64,000 bases of DNA from Alphaproteobacteria bacterium (GCA_022824395.1 JAJDZX010000015.1:1-64000), one strand, 5' to 3'. Positions 8,839 to 18,606 are shown, numbered from the stretch's first letter. A program made the numbers and translations. Notes: generated by a model from the letters alone, not told the origin.

Positions 8839-10740
8839 TCAGCCTATGCGTTCGCCGTCGACCCGCGTGATCGCGATCACGGCCGAGCGGGGGACCGAAT
8901 CCCCGCCGCCGGGGAAGTGACTACCGCCCTGTTCTCCGGGATGCTGGATTCCGACAAACATGGTCCTGCGGTCAGCACTCCAGGTGACCCCGGTGACCTC
9001 GCACTCTCTTGGGCCCACCAGGAACCGGCGGATCTCGCCGCTCGCCGGGTCGCCGAGCAGCATCTGGTTGTTGCCCTGACCCGCAAAGTCGCCTTCATTC
9101 GAGTACGCACCGTCGGTCTGGATCCACAGCATCCCCCTACTGTCAAAGGCCAGCCCGTCCGGGGAATTGAACATGTTTTCTCGCGTGAGGTTGGGGGAGC
9201 CGGCGTTCGGGCCGGCGTGGACCGCCGGATTGCCGGCCATCACGTAGAGATCCCAGGAGAAATCCGGTGACACGTGATCGCCGTTGGCCGGCCGCCAGCG
9301 CACGATCTGGCCGTACTGGTTGTCTGCCCTGGGGTTCGGGCCGTTGATCGGCATCGGGTCCCCGCCGCGGTTGGGCCGCCGGCCGCGACCTTTGTTGTTG
9401 GTAAGGCAGCAGTACACCTCGGTACCGTCCGGGTGTGCGGCGACCCATTCCGGGCGATCCATCGTCGTTGCCCCGACGGCGGACGCCGCCTGGCGCGTGT
9501 GCACGCAGACGTCCGCCTTGGATGCTAAGCCGGTCGTCGCGGGCGAGAGTTCAAGCCACCGGCCGCGGCCATGGTCGTCGAAGCGCGCCACGAACAAGGT
9601 TCCCGCCTCCAGCAGTTCGGCGTTGTCCCCTCCTTCGCGGTAACGGCCTTTGCTGATGAACCGGTAGAGGAATTCGCCGCTTTCATCGTCCCCCATGTAG
9701 ACCACCACCTGTCCGGAATCGGCGATCACCAGTTCCGCGTTCTCGTGCTTGAATCGCCCGAGCGCGGTCCGTTTTCTCGGAATCGAGGCGGGATCGGCCG
9801 GGTCGATTTCCACCACGTACCCCACGCGATTCGGTTCGTGGGGGTGTTTCGCGACGTCGAAGCGCTCGTCGTGCGCACTCCAACCGACGTTCCGGTCGGA
9901 TGTGCGGATCCCGTAGCGCTCGAACGCGTGGGGGAGCTGCATGTCGGGGTCGCTCGCGGCGAAATAGAAATGGAAGTTCTCCTCGCAGGTGAGGAATGTG
10001 CCCCAGGGCGTCTTGCCGCTGCCGCAATTGTTCCAGGTGCCGAGACTCCGGACGCCGGAGGGATCGGCCGCAGTTCGGAGCAGGGGGTGTCCACGCGCCG
10101 GCCCGGTAATGTCCATCGGTGTATCCGCGGTGATCCGCCGGTTGAAGGGGGAGTCCAGAACGACAGACCAGATGCCGGCTTCCTGCCGGATCTCGACGAT
10201 CGAGACGCCATGCGCGGCCTTGCTCTTGCGCACGTCGTCGGCGGATTGAGGCAGTCCGGAACCCGAGGTGCCGAACAGGACGTGACGGTTCACATATTCG
10301 TTGTTGACCGCCAGCAGCGTCCGTTGCCCGACCGAGAACAGTTCCATGCCGTCGTTGTTGTCGCCGAATGCTTTTTCCTGGCTGGCGCCGGTCCCGCCGG
10401 TGACCGGATCCAATGCATGCCCGTCCGACCAAATCGGGTCGGCCCAACGAACGACGACATGCCAGTCATAGCCCTCGGGTAGCGTGACGGTGTCCCGGGT
10501 GTTGGCGGCGACAGGCTCGAAGCGGAAGGAAGCATCCCCGGCTCCGGCGGTTCGGGCGCCGCCTGCGCTCATCACGAATGCGCTCGCGCCGAGAGCCGCG
10601 GCCCCGCCGACGAACCCCCGCCGCGAGAGGAGCCGCCGGGTCAGTTCGGCAAAGTCGTTGGACGTCGGGGCCCGCCCGCGCAAAGCGGCGGTCGGACACG
10701 CGAAAGTGGCGGTTCTTGGCGCGGTTCGTCGGGATCCCAT
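8839..10740 (-). CDS. phoX: PhoX-family alkaline phosphatase (DUF839), Tat-exported
   Basis: A 633-residue beta-propeller phosphatase of the PhoX type, which releases phosphate from organic esters in the periplasm using iron and calcium. The twin-arginine signal LLSRRGFVGG is followed by a hydrophobic stretch (about residues 38-66), so it is folded before export. Family motifs include LPEGYDWHVVVRW near the mature N-terminus, FLTCEENFHFYF and the late GVTWSADRRTMFVGIQHPG. ATG start at 10740. No Pho box was recognised upstream. PhoX is often induced by phosphate starvation. Confidence 0.9.
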   Translation of the reverse strand: MGSRRTAPRTATFACPTAALRGRAPTSNDFAELTRRLLSRRGFVGGAAALGASAFVMSAGGARTAGAGDASFRFEPVAANTRDTVTLPEGYDWHVVVRWADPIWSDGHALDPVTGGTGASQEKAFGDNNDGMELFSVGQRTLLAVNNEYVNRHVLFGTSGSGLPQSADDVRKSKAAHGVSIVEIRQEAGIWSVVLDSPFNRRITADTPMDITGPARGHPLLRTAADPSGVRSLGTWNNCGSGKTPWGTFLTCEENFHFYFAASDPDMQLPHAFERYGIRTSDRNVGWSAHDERFDVAKHPHEPNRVGYVVEIDPADPASIPRKRTALGRFKHENAELVIADSGQVVVYMGDDESGEFLYRFISKGRYREGGDNAELLEAGTLFVARFDDHGRGRWLELSPATTGLASKADVCVHTRQAASAVGATTMDRPEWVAAHPDGTEVYCCLTNNKGRGRRPNRGGDPMPINGPNPRADNQYGQIVRWRPANGDHVSPDFSWDLYVMAGNPAVHAGPNAGSPNLTRENMFNSPDGLAFDSRGMLWIQTDGAYSNEGDFAGQGNNQMLLGDPASGEIRRFLVGPRECEVTGVTWSADRRTMFVGIQHPGEQGGSHFPGGGDSVPRSAVIAITRVDGERIG

Positions 10741-11231
10741 GGTCTCGGTTCAGGCTGGCGGACGATGCCGGGCTTCACACGCCCCGAGTTATTCCATAGT
10801 CTGCCACTGTTAAGCGTTCGTGACACGACGACCTTGATGTTCCCTGATGTGCTCTGCGGCCATCAGAGTCACGTGTCCTGATCGTTGTCTCGGTACACGG
10901 GGTCTCCGGCGCTGAACTGCCCGGCTGCTGCTGCGGCGACGGGATCCGGCGGAACGCGGGTGGAAGAAGACGCTGGATTTCCGGCCTACGTGCCAAGCAA
11001 CTGACCTTTCGCGATCGGGGGCATCGCGCCCCGAGGGATCAGTGAGGGGTTCCGTATGATCCCCAGGTTGGAGAGGCTTGTAGTTGCGATGGTTGGGGGC
11101 TGACACGAAGCGGCCGCCTGCCCTTGCCAGTAGGCAAGCTGGTATACAAGGCGTCGCCAGCGGCTCTTGAGTCATGGGCTTCGCCGGAACCACTCGATCC
11201 TGCCGGTTACGCAGAAGGAGACCCGATTCCT
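10741..11231. other. Intergenic region between phoX and TRAP genes
   Basis: About 490 bases separating divergent genes. No coding region is supported. It holds a TTGCC-AGTA-GGCAA inverted repeat at 11124-11137 and a possible GntR-type operator at 11140-11149 (separate entry). AAGGAG at 11215-11220 is the likely ribosome-binding site for the TRAP gene. Confidence 0.5.
11140..11149. promoter_or_regulatory. Possible GntR/FadR-type operator
   Basis: TGGTATACAA is a near-palindrome fitting the T-GT-N-AC-A pattern bound by FadR-subfamily GntR regulators, which often control TRAP operons for organic acids. It lies about 90 bases before the TRAP small-permease start. No regulator gene is adjacent, so this is a weak, pattern-based call. 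Confidence 0.25.
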
Positions 11232-11897
11232 ATGTCCATGGACAATTCTGGGAGTGTGCCCGTACCGGAGCGGCATCCGCTGGTGCGCCTGAGTCGCGTG
11301 CTCGACCGCGGGCTGACCTTGGCCGGTATGGTCGGGTCCTGGCTGGCGATCCCCCTGATCTTCATCATCATCTTCGACATCGTGACGCGCCGGTTCCTGG
11401 TGCTGGGTTCGACCAAGCTGCAGGAGATGGAATGGCACCTCCATGCGGCGCTGTTTCTGTTGGCGCTGGGCTTCGGCTACCTCCGGAACTCCCACGTCCG
11501 CATCGAGGTCGTCCGCGAGCGGTTTTCGCAGATCTGGAAGGCTCGTTTGGAGGTCACCGGAATCTCGTTGTTCCTGATCCCGTACGCCGCCCTCGTGATC
11601 TGGTTCGGCCTCGATTTCGCCGAACGATCATTCAGCATTGATGAAGTGTCGTCCGCGCTTACCGGCCTGTCCCATCGCTGGATCATCAAGTCCTTCGTGC
11701 CATTCGGGATGCTGCTTCTGCTCTTGGCAGGCATCGCGGTCCTCCTGCGGAATTTGGCGTACCTGGTGCTGCTCGAGACCGGCCAGACAGCGGCCGCGAT
11801 GGAATTGTCCAAGTCGTTGCCCGAGCTGCGCAACCCGGAGGAGGAACTCCGTGCGGCGGCTGCTCAGGAAGCGCAAGCCATCAGGGGAGAGCAGTAA
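11232..11897 (+). CDS. TRAP transporter small permease (DctQ family)
   Basis: A 221-residue integral membrane protein with four predicted helices, the small subunit of a tripartite ATP-independent periplasmic transporter. The segment FDIVTRRFLVLGSTKLQEMEW matches the conserved DctQ region after the first helix. I chose ATG 11232 (MSMDNSG) because AAGGAG lies 11 bases upstream; the frame stays open back to 11124. Its stop overlaps the large-subunit ATG by one base. No substrate-binding DctP gene is next to it. Confidence 0.88.
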   Translation: MSMDNSGSVPVPERHPLVRLSRVLDRGLTLAGMVGSWLAIPLIFIIIFDIVTRRFLVLGSTKLQEMEWHLHAALFLLALGFGYLRNSHVRIEVVRERFSQIWKARLEVTGISLFLIPYAALVIWFGLDFAERSFSIDEVSSALTGLSHRWIIKSFVPFGMLLLLLAGIAVLLRNLAYLVLLETGQTAAAMELSKSLPELRNPEEELRAAAAQEAQAIRGEQ

Positions 11898-13264
11898 TGG
11901 ACACTCTCATCACCCTGATGCCGGTCCTGATGTTCCTGGCGCTCGCGATGCTCCTGTTTAGCGGGTTTCCCGTCGCGTTCGTGCTGGGTGGCGTGGCCCT
12001 CGGCTTCGGTTTCCTCGGCCTTGCCGCCGACGTGTTTTCGTTCATTGAGTTCTTCAACATCATTTCCCGCATCTGGGGTGGGGTCTGCGAAAACCTGATT
12101 CTCGTCGCCGTGCCCATGTTCATCTTCATGGGCACGATGCTGGAGCGCTCCGGGGTCGCGAACGACCTCCTCCACTGCCTGCAGGTCCTGCTCCGGCGGG
12201 TACCCGGCGGACTGGCCATGTCGGTAACGATCATGGGCACCATCATGGCCGCAACGACCGGAATCATCGGCGCTTCGGTCGTGATGATGACGCTGCTCGC
12301 ATTGCCGGTGATGCTCGAGCGCCAGTACCACCCGTCCCTGGCGACGGGGACGATCAGCGCATCCGGGACGCTCGGGATTCTCATTCCGCCCTCGATCATG
12401 CTGGTCATCATGGCGGACCTGCTGTCGATCTCGGTGGGCACGCTGTTCGTGGCGGCGGTGTTCCCCGGGCTGGTCCTCGCTTCGCTGTACATCGTCTATC
12501 TGTTCTTCCGCACGCGCCTCAATCCGACGCTGGCGCCGCCCCTGCCGGCTTCGGAAGGCCCGGAGAGCAACGCCGAGCTGGTGTCGATGGTGTTCCGGTC
12601 ATTCGTGCCGCCAATCTTCCTGATCTTCCTCGTGCTGGGCTCGATCTTCGCTGGTTTCGCCACGCCCACGGAGGCCGCCGGGGTGGGTGCGCTGGGGTCG
12701 ATTCTCCTGGCGCTGTTCAACCGCCGGCTGCAGAGGGCCGTCCTGAAGGACGTGGTCGCGCGGACCGGTCTGACGTGCGCCATGATCTTCGGGATCTTCA
12801 TCGGCGCGACGGCGTTCTCGTACGTCTTCCGGTCGCTGGGCGGCGACGATCTGATCCACGCCTTCGTCGAGCACATGGGCCTCGGGTCGTGGGGCATCCT
12901 GTTCCTGATGATGGGGATGGTGTTCCTGCTGGGCTTCTTCTTCGACTGGGTCGAGATCACCCTGATCGTGCTGCCGCTGTTTGCCCCGATCATGGAAACC
13001 CTGGACTTCGGAACGCACGTCGCCGCCGGGCTGGTCATCCCGTGGGTGGCCGTGCTGATCGCGGTCAACCTGCAAACGTCGTTCCTGACGCCACCGTTCG
13101 GTTTCGCGCTCTTCTATCTGAAGGGAGTGGCGCCACCGAGCGTCAAGATCCAGATGGTCTACCGGGGGATCATTCCCTTCGTAGCCCTGCAGCTGGTGGG
13201 GCTCGGCTTCGTCATCGGCTTCCCGGAGATCGCTCTGTGGTTGCCCGGCGTCCTGCTCGACTGA
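11897..13264 (+). CDS. TRAP transporter large permease (DctM family)
   Basis: A 455-residue, about 12-helix permease that uses sodium or proton gradients to import a ligand delivered by a binding protein. Typical DctM signatures are GTISASGTLGILIPPSIMLV and ATPTEAAGVGALGS (in the form ATPTEAAG at about residue 255). It is translationally coupled to DctQ. The binding protein is missing from the locus, so the substrate is open. The DhlA-like hydrolase gene follows after 88 bases. Confidence 0.92.
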   Translation: MDTLITLMPVLMFLALAMLLFSGFPVAFVLGGVALGFGFLGLAADVFSFIEFFNIISRIWGGVCENLILVAVPMFIFMGTMLERSGVANDLLHCLQVLLRRVPGGLAMSVTIMGTIMAATTGIIGASVVMMTLLALPVMLERQYHPSLATGTISASGTLGILIPPSIMLVIMADLLSISVGTLFVAAVFPGLVLASLYIVYLFFRTRLNPTLAPPLPASEGPESNAELVSMVFRSFVPPIFLIFLVLGSIFAGFATPTEAAGVGALGSILLALFNRRLQRAVLKDVVARTGLTCAMIFGIFIGATAFSYVFRSLGGDDLIHAFVEHMGLGSWGILFLMMGMVFLLGFFFDWVEITLIVLPLFAPIMETLDFGTHVAAGLVIPWVAVLIAVNLQTSFLTPPFGFALFYLKGVAPPSVKIQMVYRGIIPFVALQLVGLGFVIGFPEIALWLPGVLLD

Positions 13265-13352
13265 GCCGGGCGCGCGCCGGGAACCCTCCGCCGTTCCGGA
13301 CGGGACTTAGGGTCCTGCCGGGACGGTTGGCGCGGGCGGAGCCGCGGCGTTG

Positions 13353-14318
13353 GTGACGGGAGCGGTCCTCCGGACGGCGGACGACCGGTTTCGGGAACTC
13401 CCCGGCTGGTCGTTTACCGCGCGCTATCTGGAGGCGGTGCCCGGCTTTGACGCCTGCGATCCGCTACGCATGCATTACGTGGACGAGGGGGCGGCCGAGG
13501 CTTCCCACTCGCTCACGTTCCTGATGCTGCACGGCCATCCCACGTGGGGATACCTCTACCGGTACCTCATTCCCGAGATCGTGCGGCAGGGGCACCGGGC
13601 GGTCGTGCCGGACCTGCCGGGGTTCGGTCGGTCGGACAAGCCGGCCGATCCCGAGGCCTACACGTTCGCCGGCCTCCGTTCCAGCCTGATCGCCTTGATC
13701 GAGCAGCTCGATCTGCGGGACATCGTGCTCGTCGTGCATGAATGGGGCGGCACCCTCGGGATGACGATTCCATGTGAGATGCCCGAGCGGTTCGCCGGTC
13801 TGGTGTGCTTCAACACCTGGCTGGCCACCGGGGCGCGGTCGTTGCCTGCCGGCTACCACAACTGGCTGGCGACTGCCCGGTCGGAGCCGGACATGAACGT
13901 CCGGTCGCTGATGGCCCGCACCAACCGGATTCTGACGCTCGCCCAGTGCAACGCGTACCAGGCGCCGTTCCCGGACGCTGCGCACAAGGCGGCGCTCAAC
14001 GCGCTGCCGCGGATCTTCCCGGCTTCGCCGAAGGATCCGGGCGCCGAGATGTCCCGGACGGCGGAGGCTTGGTGGGGCGAGGCCTACGACGGCTTCGCGA
14101 TGCTGCTGGCGGGCATGCGCGATCCCGTCCTTCCCCCCGACGCCATGCGCGGACTCGCCAGGCGGATCCGGGGGCTCGGCTCGCCCGTGGCGATCGGCAA
14201 CGCGGGCCATTTCGTCCCGGAATGGGGCACCGAGTTCGCGCCGGACCTGGTGGCGGAGGTGACAGCCCTCCGTCGCCGCCAGATGGCCGGGGATGCGGCC
14301 GGGGAAACCGCGGCATGA
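13353..14318 (+). CDS. Haloalkane dehalogenase-like alpha/beta hydrolase (DhlA type) with Glu at the nucleophile position
   Basis: A 321-residue protein collinear with haloalkane dehalogenase DhlA. Shared features are HGHPTWGYLYR (60-70), PGFGRSDKPAD, YTFAGLR, Asp257 in GMRDPVL and catalytic His286 in NAGHFVPE. The nucleophile elbow reads VVHEWGG, so Glu130 (codon GAA at 13740) stands where dehalogenases have Asp; the following halide-binding Trp131 is kept. GTG 13353 is taken as start, with TTG 13350 as alternative. The stop overlaps mnmA by 4 bp. True dehalogenation is doubtful given the substitution. Confidence 0.8.
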   Translation: MTGAVLRTADDRFRELPGWSFTARYLEAVPGFDACDPLRMHYVDEGAAEASHSLTFLMLHGHPTWGYLYRYLIPEIVRQGHRAVVPDLPGFGRSDKPADPEAYTFAGLRSSLIALIEQLDLRDIVLVVHEWGGTLGMTIPCEMPERFAGLVCFNTWLATGARSLPAGYHNWLATARSEPDMNVRSLMARTNRILTLAQCNAYQAPFPDAAHKAALNALPRIFPASPKDPGAEMSRTAEAWWGEAYDGFAMLLAGMRDPVLPPDAMRGLARRIRGLGSPVAIGNAGHFVPEWGTEFAPDLVAEVTALRRRQMAGDAAGETAA

Positions 14319-15448
14319 ACCGCCGGTCCCGGGTCGTCGTCGCGATGTCGGGCGGCGTGGACAGCTCCGTGGTCGCCGCGTTGCTGCACGAGGCAGGACA
14401 CGACGTCATCGGCATCACGTTGCAGCTGTACGCCCGGGGGAGCCGCAGTGCCGGCACGAAGACCTGCTGTGCCGGTCAGGACGTGTACGACGCCCGTCGG
14501 GTGGCCGACCATCTGGGAATCCCGCACTACGTGCTCGATTACGAGAAGCGTTTCCACGACGGCGTCATGCAGGACTTCGCCGACCGCTATGCGGAAGGCG
14601 TGACTCCGGTTCCCTGTGTCCTTTGCAATCAACGGGTGAAGTTCCGCGATCTGCTGGCAACGGCGCTTGAGCTGGATGCCGACTGGATGGCCACCGGCCA
14701 TTACGTCCGTCGGGTCGAGGGGGCGGCCGGCCCGGAACTTCACCGGGCCGCGGACGCCGCCAAGGACCAGAGCTACTTCCTGTTCGCCACCGCCCGCAGC
14801 CAGCTCGAGCGCCTCCGTTTTCCCCTGGGGGGCTTTTCCAAGGAACAGACGCGCCGGGCCGCGGCGCGGGCCGGCATCGGCGTGGCGGAAAAGCCGGAGA
14901 GCCAGGACATCTGCTTCGTTCCCGGCGGCAACTACCGCGACGTCGTCCGGTCGCTGCGGCCTGACACCGCCGCGGCGGGCGACGTCGTCCACGTGGATGG
15001 TCGCGTGCTGGGCCGGCACGCCGGCATCTCCGGCTTCACGGTTGGCCAGCGCCGCGGCCTGGGGATTGCCGACGCGGGCCGGCCGCTCTACGTGATCCGG
15101 ATCGATGCGTCGGAACGGCGCGTTGTCGTGGGGCCGAAGGAGACGCTTGGTGTCTCCAGCATCACGATTCGCGATGTCAACTGGATCGCCGACGAAGCGT
15201 CGGCGCCCGGGACCGAGCTGCGCGACGTGATGCTCCGGGTGCGCTCCACGCATCGTGGCACGCCCGGCCGGGTCCGGCTGTTGGCGGGCGGGCGGGCAGA
15301 AGTGTCATTCGTGGCGCCGGAACGGGCGGTCGCGCCTGGCCAGGCGGCGGTGTTCTATCGGGACTCCCGCGTCTTGGGGGGAGGCTGGATCGAGCCCCGG
15401 TCGTGCTGGCCACCGGTGCGGGCCGATGACGAGGTCAGAGCGGCGTGA
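14315..15448 (+). CDS. mnmA: tRNA-specific 2-thiouridylase MnmA
   Basis: A 377-residue cytoplasmic enzyme that thiolates U34 of tRNA-Lys, -Glu and -Gln using persulfide sulfur and ATP. It has the PP-loop SGGVDSS (12-18), catalytic Cys104 in CVLCNQRVKF and Cys200 in ESQDICFVPGG, with GHYVRR in between. ATG 14315 overlaps the stop of the hydrolase by 4 bp; the frame is open further upstream but that sequence is antisense-like to no family. It is coupled downstream to the YbdK gene. Confidence 0.95.
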   Translation: MNRRSRVVVAMSGGVDSSVVAALLHEAGHDVIGITLQLYARGSRSAGTKTCCAGQDVYDARRVADHLGIPHYVLDYEKRFHDGVMQDFADRYAEGVTPVPCVLCNQRVKFRDLLATALELDADWMATGHYVRRVEGAAGPELHRAADAAKDQSYFLFATARSQLERLRFPLGGFSKEQTRRAAARAGIGVAEKPESQDICFVPGGNYRDVVRSLRPDTAAAGDVVHVDGRVLGRHAGISGFTVGQRRGLGIADAGRPLYVIRIDASERRVVVGPKETLGVSSITIRDVNWIADEASAPGTELRDVMLRVRSTHRGTPGRVRLLAGGRAEVSFVAPERAVAPGQAAVFYRDSRVLGGGWIEPRSCWPPVRADDEVRAA

Positions 15449-16599
15449 AGGGTGATCCCGACATCACGCTGGGCATCGAGGAGGAGTTCTTTCTCGTCGA
15501 CCGCGACACACTCGATCTGGTGGCCGATCCCGACGCCGGTCTGCTCGCGGCCCTTGGCGAGCTCGAAGGCACGTGCCGGGTCGTACCGGAGCTCCTCCGC
15601 TCCCAGGTCGAGCTGAACACGCCCGTATGCCGTTCGGTGGCCGAGGTCCGGGAGGCGATCGTGGCCGCCCGGCGGGCGGTGCTCGAGCATACCGACCGGT
15701 ACGGGATCGGCCTGATGGGTTCGTCCACGCACCCGTTTGCGGCCTGGGAAACCCAGGCCGTCACCCCGAACGAACGCTACCGCGAGTTCGCGGTCCTGTA
15801 CCAGACCGTGATCCGGCAGCTCCTGGCGAGCGGAATGCACGTGCATGCAGGTTTCGGGAACCCGGACGAGCGCGTTCAGGTCCTCACCGCGGTGCGCCGC
15901 TACCTGCCGCTTTTCCTGACGCTGTCCGGATCGTCCCCGTTCAGCGGCGGCCACATCACGGGTTTCAAGTCGGCGCGCATGAATCTCATGGCGGCGCTAC
16001 CCCGCTCGGGGCTGCCCCCCGTACTCTCGTCCTGGGCTGACTATGAGCAGATCGTCGACAACTACCGTCGTCTCGGTTTTGTCCAGAACGGTTCCGAGAT
16101 CTGGTGGGATCTCCGGCCCTCGGTCCGGTTTCCCACGCTGGAACTTCGCATCGTCGACCTCTGTCCCGACGTCGACGACGCCATGTCCATCGTGGCCCTC
16201 TACGCCTGCCTGGTGCGCCATCTGCTGCACGCGGTCCGTGCCGGTTGCCTGCCCGCCGACCCGCCACCGGAGATCATCGAGCAAAATCGATGGCTGGCCC
16301 AGCGCTACGGTGTGGTGGCGTTCCTGGCGGATTTCGAGTCCGGGACCCGCGTCGACCTCGTGGACTATGTCGAGGAGTTGCTCGGCGTGCTGGCTGCCGA
16401 CGCGGCTGCGCTGGCCTGCGAGCGGGAAGTCCAGCACGTGCGCACCATCATTCGCGAGGGAAGCAGCGCCGACCGGCAGCTCGACCATTTCCGGCTCTGT
16501 CGCCTCGACGGGGCGGGCGTTGAAGAGGCGCTCCGGTCGGTGGCACAGCTCATCGTGGACGAAACCCGGCGAGGGGTGCGCGAGAACGCCGGGACCTGA
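15445..16599 (+). CDS. YbdK-type carboxylate-amine ligase (glutamate-cysteine ligase family 2)
   Basis: A 384-residue ATP-grasp-like ligase of the GCS2 family. It begins with ITLGIEEEFFLVD, the hallmark N-terminus whose Glu residues bind metal and ATP. Later signatures are GMHVHAGF (about 131-138) and RFPTLELRIVDLCPDVDDA. E. coli YbdK makes gamma-glutamylcysteine only weakly, so the real substrate is uncertain. A full GshA is encoded at 58.7 kb, so this is unlikely to be the main glutathione enzyme. GTG start overlaps mnmA by 4 bp. It ends 6 bases from convergent nadK. Confidence 0.85.
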   Translation: MKGDPDITLGIEEEFFLVDRDTLDLVADPDAGLLAALGELEGTCRVVPELLRSQVELNTPVCRSVAEVREAIVAARRAVLEHTDRYGIGLMGSSTHPFAAWETQAVTPNERYREFAVLYQTVIRQLLASGMHVHAGFGNPDERVQVLTAVRRYLPLFLTLSGSSPFSGGHITGFKSARMNLMAALPRSGLPPVLSSWADYEQIVDNYRRLGFVQNGSEIWWDLRPSVRFPTLELRIVDLCPDVDDAMSIVALYACLVRHLLHAVRAGCLPADPPPEIIEQNRWLAQRYGVVAFLADFESGTRVDLVDYVEELLGVLAADAAALACEREVQHVRTIIREGSSADRQLDHFRLCRLDGAGVEEALRSVAQLIVDETRRGVRENAGT

Positions 16600-16605
16600 G
16601 GCCCG

Positions 16606-17370
16606 TCAGGGACTGAACTGCTCGGCGAGAATCCGTTCTTCGAGATGATGCTCGGGATCGAACAGCAGCGTCAGCGACGTTGAGCGGTCCGCGGTCACGG
16701 TGACCTGCCGGACGTTTCGCACCTCCAGCTCGCTGGCCGTCGCGCTCACGGGGCGCTTGTCCGCCTCCAGGACTTCAAAGGTCACTTCAGCCGGCTCCGG
16801 AAGCAGCGCGCCGCGCCAACGTCGCGGCCGGAACGGGCAGATCGGGGTGAGCGCAAGCAGCGGGGTTCCTAGCGGCAGAATCGGGCCGTGCGCGGACAGG
16901 TTGTAGGCGGTGCTTCCGGCCGGTGTGGACACGAGCACGCCGTCGCAGGACAGTGCCGCCAGTCGCTCGCGGCCGTCGACCAGGATTCGGATGCTGGCCG
17001 TCATGCGGGTCTGCCGGAGGAGGGAGACTTCGTTGATGGCGAGTCCCGTGCGGCGCGCTCCCTCGGCGGTGACGGCGTCCATGCGCAGCGGATGGACGAC
17101 CGCGTCCTGGGCGGCCTCCAGTCGTGCGCCAAGGCCGTCCTCGCGGTAACGATTCATCAGGAACCCGACGGTCCCCTTGTTCATGCCGTAGATCCGCTTG
17201 CCCTGCGTGCCCCACTGCGAGAGCACGTTGAGCATCATTCCGTCGCCGCCCAGCACAATGATGACGGCCGCGTCGGCCGGCGGCACGTGATCGTACCGCC
17301 GACACAGCGAGTGCAGCGCCGCCTGGGCGTCGTCGGTCGAGGCCGCGACAAAGGCGATGGGAATGGACAT
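16606..17370 (-). CDS. nadK: NAD kinase
   Basis: A 254-residue cytosolic enzyme phosphorylating NAD to NADP. The GGDGMMLN motif (41-48) contains the catalytic Asp43. INEVSLLR and the glycine-rich [22 protein letters not shown] supply the second signature. Length fits the short alphaproteobacterial form. ATG start at 17370. It lies tail-to-tail with the YbdK gene and 35 bases downstream of moaA on the same strand, so it may be cotranscribed with moaA. Confidence 0.93.
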   Translation of the reverse strand: MSIPIAFVAASTDDAQAALHSLCRRYDHVPPADAAVIIVLGGDGMMLNVLSQWGTQGKRIYGMNKGTVGFLMNRYREDGLGARLEAAQDAVVHPLRMDAVTAEGARRTGLAINEVSLLRQTRMTASIRILVDGRERLAALSCDGVLVSTPAGSTAYNLSAHGPILPLGTPLLALTPICPFRPRRWRGALLPEPAEVTFEVLEADKRPVSATASELEVRNVRQVTVTADRSTSLTLLFDPEHHLEERILAEQFSP

Positions 17371-17405
17371 GGCGGGGAAGGGTAGCGGCGCGAGGCCAGG
17401 TCGGC

Positions 17406-18431
17406 TCAGCCGCCGGTTACGCTCATGTGACGGGACACGGAAGGGACACGCTCGCGCCGGCTGATGACGAAATCGTGGCCCTTCGGTTTGCGGCCGATGG
17501 CGTCGGTGACCGCGGCGCGGAGCACGTCATCGTCGTCGGTGGAACGCAGTACCTCCCGGAGGTCGGCGCTGTCGTCCTGGCCGAGACACATATAGAGCGT
17601 TCCGGTGCAGGTCAGGCGAACGCGATTGCAGGATTCGCAGAAGTTGTGGGTCATCGGGGTGATGAAGCCGACCCGCCCGCCGGTTCGCTGGGCCCGGAAG
17701 TACCGGGCCGGACCTCCGGTCTGGTAGCTGATTTCCTCGAGACCGTAGATGTCGCGCAGGCGGGCCCGCACCATCGAGAGAGGGAGATATTGATCGGTCC
17801 GGTCGCCGGTGATGTCGCCCATGGGCATCGTCTCGATCAGCGTGAAGTCGAACCCGCGATGGTGGCACCACTCAAGCATCGCCGGGATCTCATCCTCGTT
17901 GACGCCTTTCAGGGCGACGGTATTGATCTTCACGTGCAGACCCGCTTCCGTCGCCGCCTCGATCCCGTCCAGTACCCGCTCGAACCGTCCCCACCGGGTG
18001 ATCTCGCCGAACCGGTCGGGGTCCAGGGTGTCGAGCGAGACATTGACCCGGCGCACGCCGGCGGCGTGGAGGGCTCCGGCGTGACGCCGGAGCTGGGAGC
18101 CGTTGGTGGTGAGCGTCAGCTCATCGAGCCCACCATCGCCGAGCATGGCCCCGAGGTCGGCGAAGAGCTGCATGACGTTCTTTCGCACCAGCGGTTCGCC
18201 GCCGGTCAGCCGGAGTTTGCGCACGCCAAGCGACACGAAGACGCCGCACAGGCGGCGCAGTTCGTCGAGCGAGAGCACGTCCTTCTTCGGGAGGAACGTC
18301 ATGTCCTCCGCCATGCAGTACACACAGCGGAAGTCGCACCGGTCGGTCACCGATACCCGGAGGTAGGTGATACCGCGACCGTACGGGTCCACCACGGGGG
18401 CGACCCCGGGCAGGGCATGACCATCAGGCAT
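17406..18431 (-). CDS. moaA: GTP 3',8-cyclase MoaA
   Basis: A 341-residue radical SAM enzyme for the first step of molybdenum cofactor synthesis. The SAM-binding cluster uses Cys32, Cys36 and Cys39 (CDFRCVYC). The second 4Fe-4S cluster uses Cys265, Cys268 and Cys282. It ends in Gly-Gly as MoaA proteins do, where the tail enters the active site. I prefer the ATG at 18431, preceded by CGGAG, over the TTG at 18449. A promoter lies just upstream. No other moa genes are nearby. Confidence 0.95.
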   Translation of the reverse strand: MPDGHALPGVAPVVDPYGRGITYLRVSVTDRCDFRCVYCMAEDMTFLPKKDVLSLDELRRLCGVFVSLGVRKLRLTGGEPLVRKNVMQLFADLGAMLGDGGLDELTLTTNGSQLRRHAGALHAAGVRRVNVSLDTLDPDRFGEITRWGRFERVLDGIEAATEAGLHVKINTVALKGVNEDEIPAMLEWCHHRGFDFTLIETMPMGDITGDRTDQYLPLSMVRARLRDIYGLEEISYQTGGPARYFRAQRTGGRVGFITPMTHNFCESCNRVRLTCTGTLYMCLGQDDSADLREVLRSTDDDDVLRAAVTDAIGRKPKGHDFVISRRERVPSVSRHMSVTGG

Positions 18432-18458
18432 AGGTGGCTCCGGGCTCAACCCTTTAAC

Positions 18459-18486
18459 TATATATCAGCGAATATAACGCCAGCAA
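18459..18486 (-). promoter_or_regulatory. Predicted sigma70-type promoter of moaA
   Basis: On the minus strand, TTGCTG (18486-18481) and TATATA (18464-18459) are separated by 16 bases, about 28 bases before the moaA ATG. The tract is strikingly A/T-rich against the surrounding sequence. No molybdenum cofactor riboswitch fits in the short leader. Confidence 0.45.
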
Positions 18487-18606
18487 GCAACTGGCCAGCG
18501 TGCGCAGGTCTCGATCGCGGTCGTCGGCCCGGCAGCATACTCTGGTGCGTGCGGCTCGTGACTCCACCGTATATCAGGCTCTGCCGCCTCCTGCAGCGCA
18601 CATTTC

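Noticed and set aside
11124-11148. TTGCCA and TATACA as a promoter for the TRAP genes
   Set aside because: Spacing is only 13 bases, too short for sigma70, so the GntR-like dyad reading is preferred.
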